Shown here: piece after piece, positions 13,197 to 20,947 of the stretch | How positions within the stretch are numbered: the stretch's first letter is position 1 | How the letters are laid out: every line of letters begins with the position of its first letter | DNA from: an uncultured Porphyromonas sp. | Lineage (GTDB): Bacteria > Bacteroidota > Bacteroidia > Bacteroidales > Porphyromonadaceae | Direction: 5' to 3' | NCBI RefSeq assembly: GCF_938039215.1 | Contig: NZ_CALHVI010000045.1 | Coordinates: 1-39,972 of the forward strand | Length of the DNA stretch: 39,972 nucleotides | Position numbers and translations under genes: made by a program | Notes under the pieces: generated by a model | Told to the model about the DNA's origin: nothing | Seen by the model: only the letters and a program-made list of their open reading frames with translations | The model's database searches: none

Positions 13197-14465
13197 TTAC
13201 TCGAAGGAGCCCATGCGCAGGTTGTTCACCTCCTGCTCGGTGAGATAGCGCCAGCGACCTCGTGGGAGGTTCTTCTTCGTCAAGCCGGCGAAGTAAACTC
13301 TATCGAGCTTGTGTACGTGGTAGCCTAGGTGCTCGAAGATACGACGGACGATACGATTGCGTCCCGAGTGGATCTCGATACCTACTTGGCTAAGGTCTTC
13401 CTCATTGACGTAGCTGACAGCATCCGCATGGATCTCTCCATCCTCAAGCTCTATCCCCTCAGCGATACGCTGCATATCCTCGATGGAGACGGGCTTATCA
13501 AGCCAGACCTGATAGATCTTCTTCTTCATGAAGGAGGGGTGCGTCAGCTTACTCGAGAGGTCGCCATCATTGGTGATGAGGATGACCCCTGTGGTATTTC
13601 TGTCGAGACGACCTACGGGATAGATGCGCTCCTCACAAGCCCCCTTGACGAGATCCATCACAGTACGGCGACACTCGGGGTCATCCGAAGTCGTCACGCA
13701 GTTCTTAGGCTTATTCAGGAGGATATATACCTTGCTCTGGGTGGAGACACGCTGTCCCTTGTAGACGACCTCATCGAGGCGCGTGACACGTGAGCCAAGT
13801 TCCTTGACGACGACTCCATTGACGGTGATATCACCTGCTGCGATGAGTTCGTCTGCCTCACGACGGGAGCAGACCCCAGCGTTGGCTAGGAACTTATTGA
13901 GGCGCAGATCCTGTGCGGGATCGACCATCTCCTCGTACTTGACGGGGATGGGTAGCTGAGGCTGCTTGGGCTTCTTAGCCTTGGGCATAGGGCGCTTGCC
14001 TCCCTTGGCGGGACGCTTCCCCTTGTAGGGCTGACCTTCTCTCTGATGGTCTCCTGCTGAGGGAGCCCCACCCGAGCGACGAGGACGCTCCGAGCGATTG
14101 TAATTGTAGCTATATCGACCATCTGCACGCTCAGCCTGATAGCGCTCGTCATAGCGAGAGCGCTCTGCGGTAGAGGTAGAGCTAGCTTGAGGGCGATGCT
14201 GTGAGGGGTAAGAACCTTCGTAGGAAGAGTGATCTACACGTGAAGGGCGAGAAGAGTAACGGTTGGGACGTGGTGACTGCTCTTCTTCGGAGACGATGAA
14301 GACACGTCGGCGTCTCGTAGGTGTACCTGTAGTGCTTCGTGCTGAGGTGTGCTGTCCATCGGTAGAGGCTGCTGGTACACGACGGGAGTGTGTAGCCGAG
14401 CGCGGAGTAGGCTCATCAGAGCTACTGAGGTTTGGTCGAGGAGTAAACTCCTTGTCTTCTGCCAT
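13197..14465 (-). CDS. RluB/RsuA-family pseudouridine synthase with long disordered N-terminus
   Basis: The enzyme isomerises uridine in rRNA (RluB modifies 23S position 2605, RsuA 16S position 516). The 422-residue protein has two parts. Residues 1 to about 185 are low-complexity, rich in Ser, Arg, Pro, Tyr and later Lys (GKRPAKGGKRPMPKAKKPKQ). The rest is a standard synthase: S4 RNA-binding domain LRLNKFLANAGVCSRREADE, then the catalytic motif GRLDRNTTGV with nucleophile Asp288. The C-terminal SGRNRIVRRIFEHLGY is typical of RluB/RsuA; RluB is the likelier match, but this is not settled. Basic disordered heads are common in Bacteroidota RluB homologues and probably bind RNA. It is the first gene of a unit with asnS and has a clear promoter. 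Confidence 0.9.
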   Translation of the reverse strand: MAEDKEFTPRPNLSSSDEPTPRSATHSRRVPAASTDGQHTSARSTTGTPTRRRRVFIVSEEEQSPRPNRYSSRPSRVDHSSYEGSYPSQHRPQASSTSTAERSRYDERYQAERADGRYSYNYNRSERPRRSGGAPSAGDHQREGQPYKGKRPAKGGKRPMPKAKKPKQPQLPIPVKYEEMVDPAQDLRLNKFLANAGVCSRREADELIAAGDITVNGVVVKELGSRVTRLDEVVYKGQRVSTQSKVYILLNKPKNCVTTSDDPECRRTVMDLVKGACEERIYPVGRLDRNTTGVILITNDGDLSSKLTHPSFMKKKIYQVWLDKPVSIEDMQRIAEGIELEDGEIHADAVSYVNEEDLSQVGIEIHSGRNRIVRRIFEHLGYHVHKLDRVYFAGLTKKNLPRGRWRYLTEQEVNNLRMGSFE

Positions 14466-14611
14466 GTTTGGGTCTTGTTTTGTATACTTTATTGTCTCGG
14501 GTGTTGAGGGCAGCCTCTCGGCTCCCCACTGGTCTATAGCTAATGGATGTCCTAGGTGCTTGTGCTTTGCCTACGGGACATACACTGCCGAAGTACCCAA
14601 TTACCTTTGAG
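14466..14611. other. Leader of the rluB-like gene
   Basis: Of the 323-bp gene-free stretch, 14466-14611 would be the 5' leader read from the promoter at 14612-14619. 14620-14721 shows nothing recognisable, and 14722-14762 is the GH130 terminator. Confidence 0.5.
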
Positions 14612-14619
14612 CAAAGATA
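14612..14619 (-). promoter_or_regulatory. Putative rluB-asnS promoter (TATCTTTG)
   Basis: TTATTATCTTTGC on the minus strand contains an exact TAnnTTTG element with the common following C. It overlaps the small palindrome CTTTGCTCAAAG. Predicted leader about 140 nt. Confidence 0.6.
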
Positions 14620-14721
14620 ATAAGATTATACGATATGCTACTCGCACCCACCCGATCTGATCCCCTCGCCCCCCTAGAGGATATGCTCTTAGGATAGAGT
14701 TCGATAGGTCTAGATACAGCG

Positions 14722-14762
14722 AGACGCACCCTCACTCCCTGATCTGGGAAGGGTGCGTCTCA
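14722..14762 (-). terminator. Terminator after the GH130 gene
   Basis: Perfect 12-bp arms GAGACGCACCCT and AGGGTGCGTCTC around a 17-nt loop, 26 bp beyond the stop of the minus-strand GH130 gene. Confidence 0.85.
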
Positions 14763-14788
14763 TTTGTAGAGGATAGCTCCGCTGTAGC

Positions 14789-15787
14789 TTAGATGATGGA
14801 GTGCTTCTTTGTGAACTCTACGATCTCATCGATATAGCCGAAGGCCAGACCCGTGACCGTGTCGGCACAGCCGTAGTAGATAGCGATGCGACCCGTGTCA
14901 GCATCGTGCAGAGCAGCGCAGGGGAAGGTCACGTTGGGCACGTCACCCATGCACTCATACTGCTCACGAGGAGAGATGAGGTAAGGACCGGAGCGGAACT
15001 TCACCTTCCAAGGCTCATCCAGATCAAGCAGTGCCGAACCAAAGGCATAGACGAAGCCATTGCACGAAGCAAGTACCCCGTGGTAGATCAGGAGCCACCC
15101 TTCGCTCGTCTCGATGGGGATAGGACCTGCACCGATCTTCGTGCACTGCCAAGCACTATCCTCGAAGGGTGCAGGGCTCATGACATGACGGTGGCGACCC
15201 CAGAACTCAAGGTCTGGCGACTCGCTATAGAAGATATCACCGAAGGGCGTGTGACCATTGTCGCTGGGGCGGCTCAGCATGGCGAACTTCCCATCGATCT
15301 TGCGGGGGAAGAGCACACCATTGCGGTTGAAGGGCAGGAAGGCATTCTCCAGCTGGTGGAAGGTCTTGAAGTCAAAGGTGTAGGCGACACCGATCGTGGG
15401 GCCGTGGTACCCATTGCACCACGTCACATAGTAGCGGTCTTCGATGAAGACGACACGAGGGTCGTAGCCGTAGACCCACTCACCGATCTCCTTGTCCTCA
15501 CATTCGAACTTCAGAGGCTCTGGGTTGATGTTCCAGTTGATGGCATCATCGCTGAAGCCCACGTGCAGACGCATGCGGCGATTCGTGTCATCGCAGCGGA
15601 AGACACCAGCGTAGCCTTCTCCGAAGCGTACGACAGCACTGTTGAAGATGCTATTGGACGTGGGCAGGAGGTCACGTGGGATGATGGGGTTAGCGCTGTA
15701 GCGCCAGACAGTATCCTTACAGCCTTCGGGGCGGTCTTCCCAAGGCATATCGGGCAGACTCTGCCCGACGATCTTGATCTTGCTCAT
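14789..15787 (-). CDS. GH130 family beta-mannoside phosphorylase
   Basis: GH130 enzymes phosphorolyse beta-mannosides, releasing mannose 1-phosphate. The 332-residue product has the family's five-blade propeller length and motifs: YSANPIIPRDLLPTSNSIFN near the N-terminus, GYDPRVVF with Asp109 as the likely general acid, HTPFGDIFYSESPDLEFWG, and GAGPIPIETSEGWLLIYHGV. There is no signal peptide, so it is cytoplasmic. The AmpG-like permease gene ends 36 bp upstream on the same strand, suggesting the permease imports the disaccharide. The likeliest substrates are Man-beta-1,4-GlcNAc from host N-glycans or a mannosyl-glucose. The exact specificity cannot be read from the sequence. Confidence 0.88.
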   Translation of the reverse strand: MSKIKIVGQSLPDMPWEDRPEGCKDTVWRYSANPIIPRDLLPTSNSIFNSAVVRFGEGYAGVFRCDDTNRRMRLHVGFSDDAINWNINPEPLKFECEDKEIGEWVYGYDPRVVFIEDRYYVTWCNGYHGPTIGVAYTFDFKTFHQLENAFLPFNRNGVLFPRKIDGKFAMLSRPSDNGHTPFGDIFYSESPDLEFWGRHRHVMSPAPFEDSAWQCTKIGAGPIPIETSEGWLLIYHGVLASCNGFVYAFGSALLDLDEPWKVKFRSGPYLISPREQYECMGDVPNVTFPCAALHDADTGRIAIYYGCADTVTGLAFGYIDEIVEFTKKHSII

Positions 15788-15823
15788 TCGTTTACTAATA
15801 TATAGGGTGATGATATGACTTAA

Positions 15824-17125
15824 TTAGGCTGCCTCCTTCGTCTCGGGCGAGTGAGCGAAGGGTAGGCGTAGGCTCAGCACGATGGCTGGGATAGTGACCA
15901 CGAGCACCAGGATGAAGAAGCCTTCGTAGCCAAGCTGTGTAGCGAGCTTCCCGCTGATCATACCTGGGACCATGACGCTCAGGTTCATCAGGCTATTAGC
16001 GAAGGCATAGTGCGCCATCTGATACTTCCCTGGAGCGATCTGCTGCATCATGAAGAGGGTGATCCCTACGAAGCCGAAGCCATAGCTGAAGTACTCGAAG
16101 ACGATCCCCGTAGCGACCCACCAGAGGTTCTGAGGCTGGAAGAGGGCAAGCAGGAGGTAGACGGCAAAGGGGATATTGAAGATACAGACCAGAGAGAAGA
16201 GCGTCTTCTTAAGTCCGAACTTAGCGATGTAGTACCCTGAGAGGATCGAGCCGAGGATGAAGGCGATCGTACCCGCCGTACCATAGATGAGCCCGTAGTC
16301 CTCATTCGACAGGCCTACACCGCCCGTCATGACGGAGTCCTTGAGGAAGATAGGAGCGATCTTCATCGCCAGACCTTCACCTAGACGGTAGAGGAAGATG
16401 AAGACGAGGTAGAGCCAGATATGCTTCTTGACGAAGAAGGTACGGACGACCTCGACCATCTCAGCCCAGCTCTCCTTAGCTGAGCGTCGCTCCTTAGCTG
16501 TCTCCTTCGGTAGTACCCACATGTGGTAGAGGGAGAGCGCGAGCATCAGAGCGGCACAGATGGCCATGATCACCATCCAAGCCTTCTCGAGACCAATCCC
16601 CTTCGATAGGTAGCCAGCGAGATAAACTAAACCTCCGTTGGTGAGGATCTTAGCTAGATTGTAGAAGGCACCCTGCCAGCCGGCATAGACTCCCTGCTCG
16701 CTACTGGAGAGCTCCTGCATATAGAGTCCATCCCCAGCAATATCGTGCATCGACCCGCTGATAGCCAGCACGCCCATGAAGGCTAAGGCGATGGAGAAGA
16801 AGCTGGGTAGAGGCAGAGCAAAGCAGACCAACCCAAACATCAGGGCGGTGATAGCCTCGGTAAGGAAGACATACTGGCGCTTCGTACCAAAGAGCTCCAT
16901 ACAGAGGCTGAAAAGAGGCTTCAGAGACCAAGGCAAGACAAGCAAACTGGTCCAGAAGGTGACATCTTCCTTACCGATCCCAAGGTCGGTGAACATCAGT
17001 ACAGAGACGATCGAGAGGGCTACATAGGGAAGGCCCATCCCAAAGTAGACGCTGGGCACCCACGCAATGGGGTTGCGCCTCTTCTTCGTTTGTGGAGTTG
17101 AAGGCGAATAGTTTTGTTCTTCCAT
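15824..17125 (-). CDS. AmpG-like MFS permease (probable disaccharide transporter)
   Basis: The product is a polytopic membrane protein of the major facilitator superfamily with about twelve hydrophobic segments. AmpG-like landmarks include WVPSVYFGMGLPYVALSIVS at the first segment and GDGLYMQEL in the central part. The longest open frame starts at a TTG (17176), but that codon lies within the promoter element TATCTTTG (17165-17172). The ATG at 17125, giving MEEQNYSPSTPQ and 433 residues, is therefore preferred. It is followed after 36 bp by the GH130 gene with a terminator beyond, so the two form an operon. AmpG proteins import muropeptides, but here the partner suggests a mannose-containing disaccharide. 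That role is inferred from the neighbour only. Confidence 0.85.
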   Translation of the reverse strand: MEEQNYSPSTPQTKKRRNPIAWVPSVYFGMGLPYVALSIVSVLMFTDLGIGKEDVTFWTSLLVLPWSLKPLFSLCMELFGTKRQYVFLTEAITALMFGLVCFALPLPSFFSIALAFMGVLAISGSMHDIAGDGLYMQELSSSEQGVYAGWQGAFYNLAKILTNGGLVYLAGYLSKGIGLEKAWMVIMAICAALMLALSLYHMWVLPKETAKERRSAKESWAEMVEVVRTFFVKKHIWLYLVFIFLYRLGEGLAMKIAPIFLKDSVMTGGVGLSNEDYGLIYGTAGTIAFILGSILSGYYIAKFGLKKTLFSLVCIFNIPFAVYLLLALFQPQNLWWVATGIVFEYFSYGFGFVGITLFMMQQIAPGKYQMAHYAFANSLMNLSVMVPGMISGKLATQLGYEGFFILVLVVTIPAIVLSLRLPFAHSPETKEAA

Positions 17126-17164
17126 GAAGTATGAATGTACGTAATTCTGATTTTCGAAGCGGTT

Positions 17165-17172
17165 CAAAGATA
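17165..17172 (-). promoter_or_regulatory. Putative MFS-GH130 promoter (TATCTTTG)
   Basis: GCTATCTTTGAACC on the minus strand contains an exact TAnnTTTG element 40 bp before the chosen ATG. A cluster of palindromes lies about 70-160 bp further upstream. Confidence 0.6.
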
Positions 17173-17242
17173 GCAAAAAAGCAGGGATCCCGCCTCTCTT
17201 AGCTACCTTTCGTCAGCGCCCCACAGATAGGGCAAGCGAGTA

Positions 17243-17328
17243 GCCCATTCATGGGTCGCCCGACCGACCCATACATGCCTCCCCGAGGTGACCCATGCAT
17301 GGGTCACCTCGGGGAGGCATGTATGGGT
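17243..17328. repeat. Palindrome cluster 1, including a perfect 62-bp palindrome
   Basis: A first unit (CCCATTCATGGG, about 17244-17255) is followed by a perfect, spacerless palindrome at 17267-17328 with 31-bp arms. The left arm starts ACCCATACATGCC and the right arm ends GGCATGTATGGGT. The centre is the family motif GACCCATGCATGGGTC. It starts 30 bp beyond the pyrC stop and could also terminate pyrC, but no T-run follows on the minus strand. Related clusters are at 24472-24558 and 32277-32364. Confidence 0.9.
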
Positions 17329-17357
17329 ACTAATCGGTGGGTATCTTACCCGCTCCG

Positions 17358-18719
17358 TTAGGGGCGAGTATAGAGCAGAGGCGAGACGCTAGGTCGCTCG
17401 GCACTAAGCTTGCCTGATGAGTAGGCACAATCCCCATTGACATAGGTCGCCTTGACGCTGTGGCTGAAGGAATGCCCTTCGAAAGGTGACCATCCGCAGA
17501 GGGAGAGGATGCGCTCAGGTGTGACTAAGGTATCGGCCTTGGGATCAACCAGCACTAGGTCGGCATAGTAGCCCTCTCGGAGGAAACCTCGCTTCTCGAT
17601 ACCGAAGAGCTGAGCGGGCAGATGAGCCATCTTCTCCACGACCAATTCACGGGTGAAGACTCCTTCACGTGCTAGATCGAGCATCGCCACAAGGGCATAC
17701 TGAGAGAGAGGACCACCGCTAGCCGCCGTCAGACAGTCCCCTTCCTTCTCGGAGAGCAGATGGGGAGCGTGGTCAGTAGCCACGATATCGATCAGCCCCG
17801 AACGAATGGCAGCACGTAGTGCCTCCCGATCACGGAGCGTCTTGACAGCGGGATTCCACTTGATGCGGTTACCTAAGCGTGCATAGTCCTCGTCGGAGAA
17901 GATCAGATGGTGCACGCAGGCTTCGGAAGTGATCTTCTTCTCGGATAGAGGGAGATCATTGCGGAAGAGAGAGAGCTCCCGAGCCGTAGAGACATGGAGG
18001 ATGTGTAGACGACTCCCCAGACGGGTAGCGAGCTCTACAGCTTCGCTTGAGGAGCGATAGCAAGCCTCTTCGCTACGGATGAGTGGATGGTAGCGTACAT
18101 CGAGCTGTGCCTGCCCCACCTCATCGAGGTAGCGCTGGCGATTGGCACGGATGATCTCTTCCTTCTCGCAGTGCGTAGCGATGATGAGGTCTGTCTCGCG
18201 GAAGATGCGCTCCAGCGTGTGCTTATCATCCACGAGCATGTTGCCCGTCGATGAGCCAAGGAAGAGCTTGAGCCCTGGGGTGCGGCGGGCATCGATGCGA
18301 GGGAGCTCGTCGGCATTGTCATTCGTTCCCCCGAAGAAGAAGGAATAGTTAGCCCAAGAGGTCTCAGCAGCACGATCCATCTTCCACTGCCAGGCCTCGA
18401 GGCTGGTCGTAGGAGGCTTGGTGTTGGGCATCTCCATGAAGGAGGTCGTCCCCCCAGCTATCGCCGCCTTGCTCTCGCTCTCGATGGTCGCCTTGTGCGT
18501 CAGCCCTGGTTCACGGAAGTGGACTTGGTCATCGATACAACCAGGGAGAAGCCAGAGCCCTTCAGCAGGCACTAGTTCATCGACCTCGGAGAGCAGCTGC
18601 TCAGGGAAGCTATCTGTACCCTCGTAGATCTTCTCGATCTGTGTCCCCGAGGTGAGGAGTGAGGCAGTGAAGGAGCGCCCTTCGTTGATGAGGGTCGCAT
18701 TGCGAAAGAGTCGTTTCAT
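17358..18719 (-). CDS. pyrC: Dihydroorotase
   Basis: Dihydroorotase cyclises carbamoyl aspartate to dihydroorotate in pyrimidine synthesis, the pathway that carAB feeds. The 453-residue protein is of the long amidohydrolase type. Landmarks are PGCIDDQVHFREPGLTHK (about 59-76), the MEMPNTKPPT stretch, GLKLFLGSSTGNM with the carboxylated-lysine position, IATHCEKEE, LHILHVSTARE, and IVATDHAPH with the catalytic Asp. The usual metal-binding HxH is QVH here (Gln65, His67). I recall this substitution in other Bacteroidota PyrC proteins; it needs an alignment. The gene starts 8 bp after the CPBP protease gene and is last in the pgi-to-pyrC unit. Confidence 0.93.
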   Translation of the reverse strand: MKRLFRNATLINEGRSFTASLLTSGTQIEKIYEGTDSFPEQLLSEVDELVPAEGLWLLPGCIDDQVHFREPGLTHKATIESESKAAIAGGTTSFMEMPNTKPPTTSLEAWQWKMDRAAETSWANYSFFFGGTNDNADELPRIDARRTPGLKLFLGSSTGNMLVDDKHTLERIFRETDLIIATHCEKEEIIRANRQRYLDEVGQAQLDVRYHPLIRSEEACYRSSSEAVELATRLGSRLHILHVSTARELSLFRNDLPLSEKKITSEACVHHLIFSDEDYARLGNRIKWNPAVKTLRDREALRAAIRSGLIDIVATDHAPHLLSEKEGDCLTAASGGPLSQYALVAMLDLAREGVFTRELVVEKMAHLPAQLFGIEKRGFLREGYYADLVLVDPKADTLVTPERILSLCGWSPFEGHSFSHSVKATYVNGDCAYSSGKLSAERPSVSPLLYTRP

Positions 18720-18727
18720 AGGTGTAG

Positions 18728-19438
18728 CTAGCTAGTATATAGCGAAAGGATCGCTAAGGTATTGTTGATCAGATGGAAGAGCATGGGGATACGTAGCCCC
18801 CGAGAGTCATAGGCTAGATAGCTCAGCATCAGCCCTAGGACTAGACGACTGAGGAAGCCCGCAGGAGAGAAGTGTAGGAGCGAGAAGAAAAGCGCCGTGA
18901 AGAAGAAGACCAGCCACTTCTGCTGAGGATAGGAGCGCATGAGGAGACGCTGGAGCAGTCCACGGAAAAAGATCTCCTCGATGACTGCTGGCACCAGCGC
19001 CAGCGCTAGGAAGAGTTCACCGAAGGAGACTGATCCCCGACGAAGCATCCCGAGTACTGTCTCCTCGACTTGATCCTTCATGGGGCTGCCTAAGCTCTTA
19101 GCAAGCTCGATGACTCCGAGATAGAGGAGATTGGATAGGAGGATCGTCGCCGTGGCAAGAGCTAAGATACGGAGAAGATAGCCCACCCGCCTATACTTCG
19201 GCGGAAGGGGACGGAGCACCGCTCGTAGCGCCTCTCTTCCCGAGGGCAAGAAAAGGGCAGGTAATAAAAAAATGCACAGCGAGATCACGACATTCGTGAC
19301 CAACTGTGCATGCACTAGAGACGTAGCCTCCCACCCCTTCGTGAGCGACCCACTCAGATAGAGAAGTACGGGGGAGACAAGCAGGAGGGCGAAGGCTATC
19401 CAGCCCAGAAGGCAGAGGAGCTCCGTACGGGTCTTCAT
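18728..19438 (-). CDS. CPBP-family intramembrane metalloprotease
   Basis: The 236-residue product is strongly hydrophobic with about six to seven membrane segments. It carries the CPBP/Abi (CAAX protease-like) signatures: VPAVIEEIFFRGLLQRLL with the EExxxR motif, FSLLHFSP with the FxxxH motif, and HLINNTLAIL with the last conserved His and Asn. Members cleave membrane substrates or confer bacteriocin self-immunity; the target here is unknown. Its ATG overlaps the stop of the AraC-type regulator gene by 4 bp, and pyrC follows after 8 bp, so the three are cotranscribed and translation of regulator and protease is probably coupled. Confidence 0.9.
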   Translation of the reverse strand: MKTRTELLCLLGWIAFALLLVSPVLLYLSGSLTKGWEATSLVHAQLVTNVVISLCIFLLPALFLPSGREALRAVLRPLPPKYRRVGYLLRILALATATILLSNLLYLGVIELAKSLGSPMKDQVEETVLGMLRRGSVSFGELFLALALVPAVIEEIFFRGLLQRLLMRSYPQQKWLVFFFTALFFSLLHFSPAGFLSRLVLGLMLSYLAYDSRGLRIPMLFHLINNTLAILSLYTS

Positions 19439-20361
19439 TCGTCTACCTCTTCACTATCCTCATGATCGGGATAGAGCTGACCCTTGCGGATCTTCATCGG
19501 GGAGAGGCCGAACATCCTACGGCAGAAGGCCGAGAGATAGCCCGTCGAGGAGAAGTAGTAGCGCTCTGCGATCTCAGTCAGCGACAGAGGGCTATCGACA
19601 AGATCCCTATAGACATGGCGTGCTCGCTGCTGGAGAAGCCACTTGAGTGGGGGGATGCCGAACTCATCATCGAACATACGGGTCAGCGCCGCTGGGGTCA
19701 CTCGTAGCTTCTCGGCCAGCTCCTCGACATTGCGACACGAGAGATGATACTTGAAGACCTGACAGCTGAATCCCATGCGCTTGCAGTGGTAGTTCTTGAG
19801 GAAGTCCTCCTGCATGCGACGAGCATAGTTCATCCTTAGTAGCAGGAAGAGCTCCTGCAGCTTCACATCGAAGAGGCGAAGATCAGAGAGCGAATACTGG
19901 AGGTACTCAAGGATCGCACTCGTCCAGAGCTCTACCCCACGAGAGAGCGGAAGCGTGGTGAGCACCTTCTCCTGTCTCATCGTCGTGATCTGGAAGCGCT
20001 TCTTGGGTTGCTCTGGGCACTGATTAGCACAGAGGTGGATGCTCGGCTGGAAGTGGAAGACGAGACAAGTCGTATCTCCCTCCGCTTCGATATCTAGGAG
20101 CGTACCCATCGGGACAAAGATCATGCTGGAGGCAGCATAGGTCTCGGCCTCCGTCCCGCCATTGAGCGTAGTGCGGATGTTCCCCGATAGTAGGAAGATG
20201 ATGAAGAAGTCCCCCTCACTCTGTAGGAGGAGGTGCTCCCCCAGAGACAAATGCTTGTGCATCGGGATGGAGAGCAGGGCGGCAGGCTGGTGCTTGAAGA
20301 CAGAGTTACCTGCGAAGAGGAGTTCTTCACTTGGCTGTGGAGGCAGAGTACAAGCGGACAT
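19435..20361 (-). CDS. AraC-family transcriptional regulator
   Basis: The 308-residue protein has an N-terminal cupin-like sensing region (about 20-125, including SGNIRTTLNGGTEAETYAAS) and a C-terminal double helix-turn-helix domain. The first helix-turn-helix is VEELAEKLRVTPAALTRMFD. The second is LTEIAERYYFSSTGYLSAFC, followed by RRMFGLSPMKIRKGQLYP, the standard AraC ending. The linker contains a Cys-rich patch (HLCANQC, then HCKRMGFSCQ), an unusual feature that might bind metal or form disulfides. It overlaps the CPBP protease gene by 4 bp and lies 45 bp after rimM. An araC-CPBP pair inside a housekeeping operon suggests the regulator may control the protease or unlinked genes; no target is evident. 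Confidence 0.9.
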   Translation of the reverse strand: MSACTLPPQPSEELLFAGNSVFKHQPAALLSIPMHKHLSLGEHLLLQSEGDFFIIFLLSGNIRTTLNGGTEAETYAASSMIFVPMGTLLDIEAEGDTTCLVFHFQPSIHLCANQCPEQPKKRFQITTMRQEKVLTTLPLSRGVELWTSAILEYLQYSLSDLRLFDVKLQELFLLLRMNYARRMQEDFLKNYHCKRMGFSCQVFKYHLSCRNVEELAEKLRVTPAALTRMFDDEFGIPPLKWLLQQRARHVYRDLVDSPLSLTEIAERYYFSSTGYLSAFCRRMFGLSPMKIRKGQLYPDHEDSEEVDE

Positions 20362-20362
20362 A

Positions 20363-20401
20363 GGCGAATAAACAAGCGGATGAATAAACGAATAAACAGG
20401 G
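20363..20401. repeat. GAATAAAC microrepeats between rimM and the AraC gene
   Basis: The 45-bp spacer contains three copies of GAATAAAC, the last two adjacent and the first about 17 bp away. It is a short direct repeat that could vary in copy number. No promoter element is visible in it. Confidence 0.5.
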
Positions 20402-20406
20402 CTAAG

Positions 20407-20946
20407 CTACAGCTCCAATAGGCCAGCGGGGATATGCAGATAGAGGCGATGACCAGCTACATCAAGCCGATCGACCAGCTCCTCTGAGATGGGGAGGACA
20501 AGCTCCTCCTCAGAGTGCGTGCGTACTCTGAGGAGGGTATTGAGCGTGGAGTCATCGATCTCTTCGATCACTCCTATAGCGGTTTCGGTCGAAGCATCAT
20601 AGAGCTCATAGCCCACATAGTGCTGGAGCTCGAAGAGTTCTTCGGCTTCTTCGTCTGAGAGGTAGTCTTTATCGAGCCACACGGGACGACCCGTCAGAGC
20701 CTCGGCCTCCTCCTTCGTGGTGATGCCCGAGAAGGTGATGAGGTCGATCTCCTCCCCCTTAGCACGGAGCTTCGTCACTCGGTAGGGGATGAGCAAGCCC
20801 TGCTCCTCCAGCATGAGGAAGAGGGAGGTATCAGCTCCCTCCCATAGACCCGAGAGGTCTACGGATAGCTTAGCTGATACCTCACCCTGGATCCCGTGAG
20901 CACGCCCAAGAGTACCGATGAACTCAAAGTCCTCCTTGCTGAGCAT
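20407..20946 (-). CDS. rimM: 16S rRNA processing protein RimM
   Basis: RimM binds ribosomal protein uS19 and assists 16S rRNA maturation and 30S head assembly. The 179-residue protein has the RimM beta-barrel start FEFIGTLGRAHGIQGEVSAK. The middle reads ITTKEEAEALTGRPVWLDKD, and the C-terminal PRC-barrel part is YVGYELYDASTETAIGVIEE and ELVLPISEELV. Length and order of motifs are normal. It starts 1 bp after the murA stop and is followed after 45 bp by the AraC gene, in the pgi-to-pyrC unit. Confidence 0.94.
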   Translation of the reverse strand: MLSKEDFEFIGTLGRAHGIQGEVSAKLSVDLSGLWEGADTSLFLMLEEQGLLIPYRVTKLRAKGEEIDLITFSGITTKEEAEALTGRPVWLDKDYLSDEEAEELFELQHYVGYELYDASTETAIGVIEEIDDSTLNTLLRVRTHSEEELVLPISEELVDRLDVAGHRLYLHIPAGLLEL

Positions 20947-20947
20947 G

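Noticed and set aside
14801..15805. 334-codon plus-strand open frame opposite the GH130 gene
   Set aside because: It is an antisense shadow with no family features. The minus-strand frame has clear GH130 motifs and a terminator.
17126..17176. N-terminal extension of the MFS permease to a TTG start
   Set aside because: The extension contains the promoter element TATCTTTG, so it would be untranscribed or only partly transcribed. The ATG at 17125 fits better.
17243..17328. Insertion sequence ends
   Set aside because: No transposase frame lies nearby and no target-site duplication is visible. Similar palindromes without cargo occur at two other loci.
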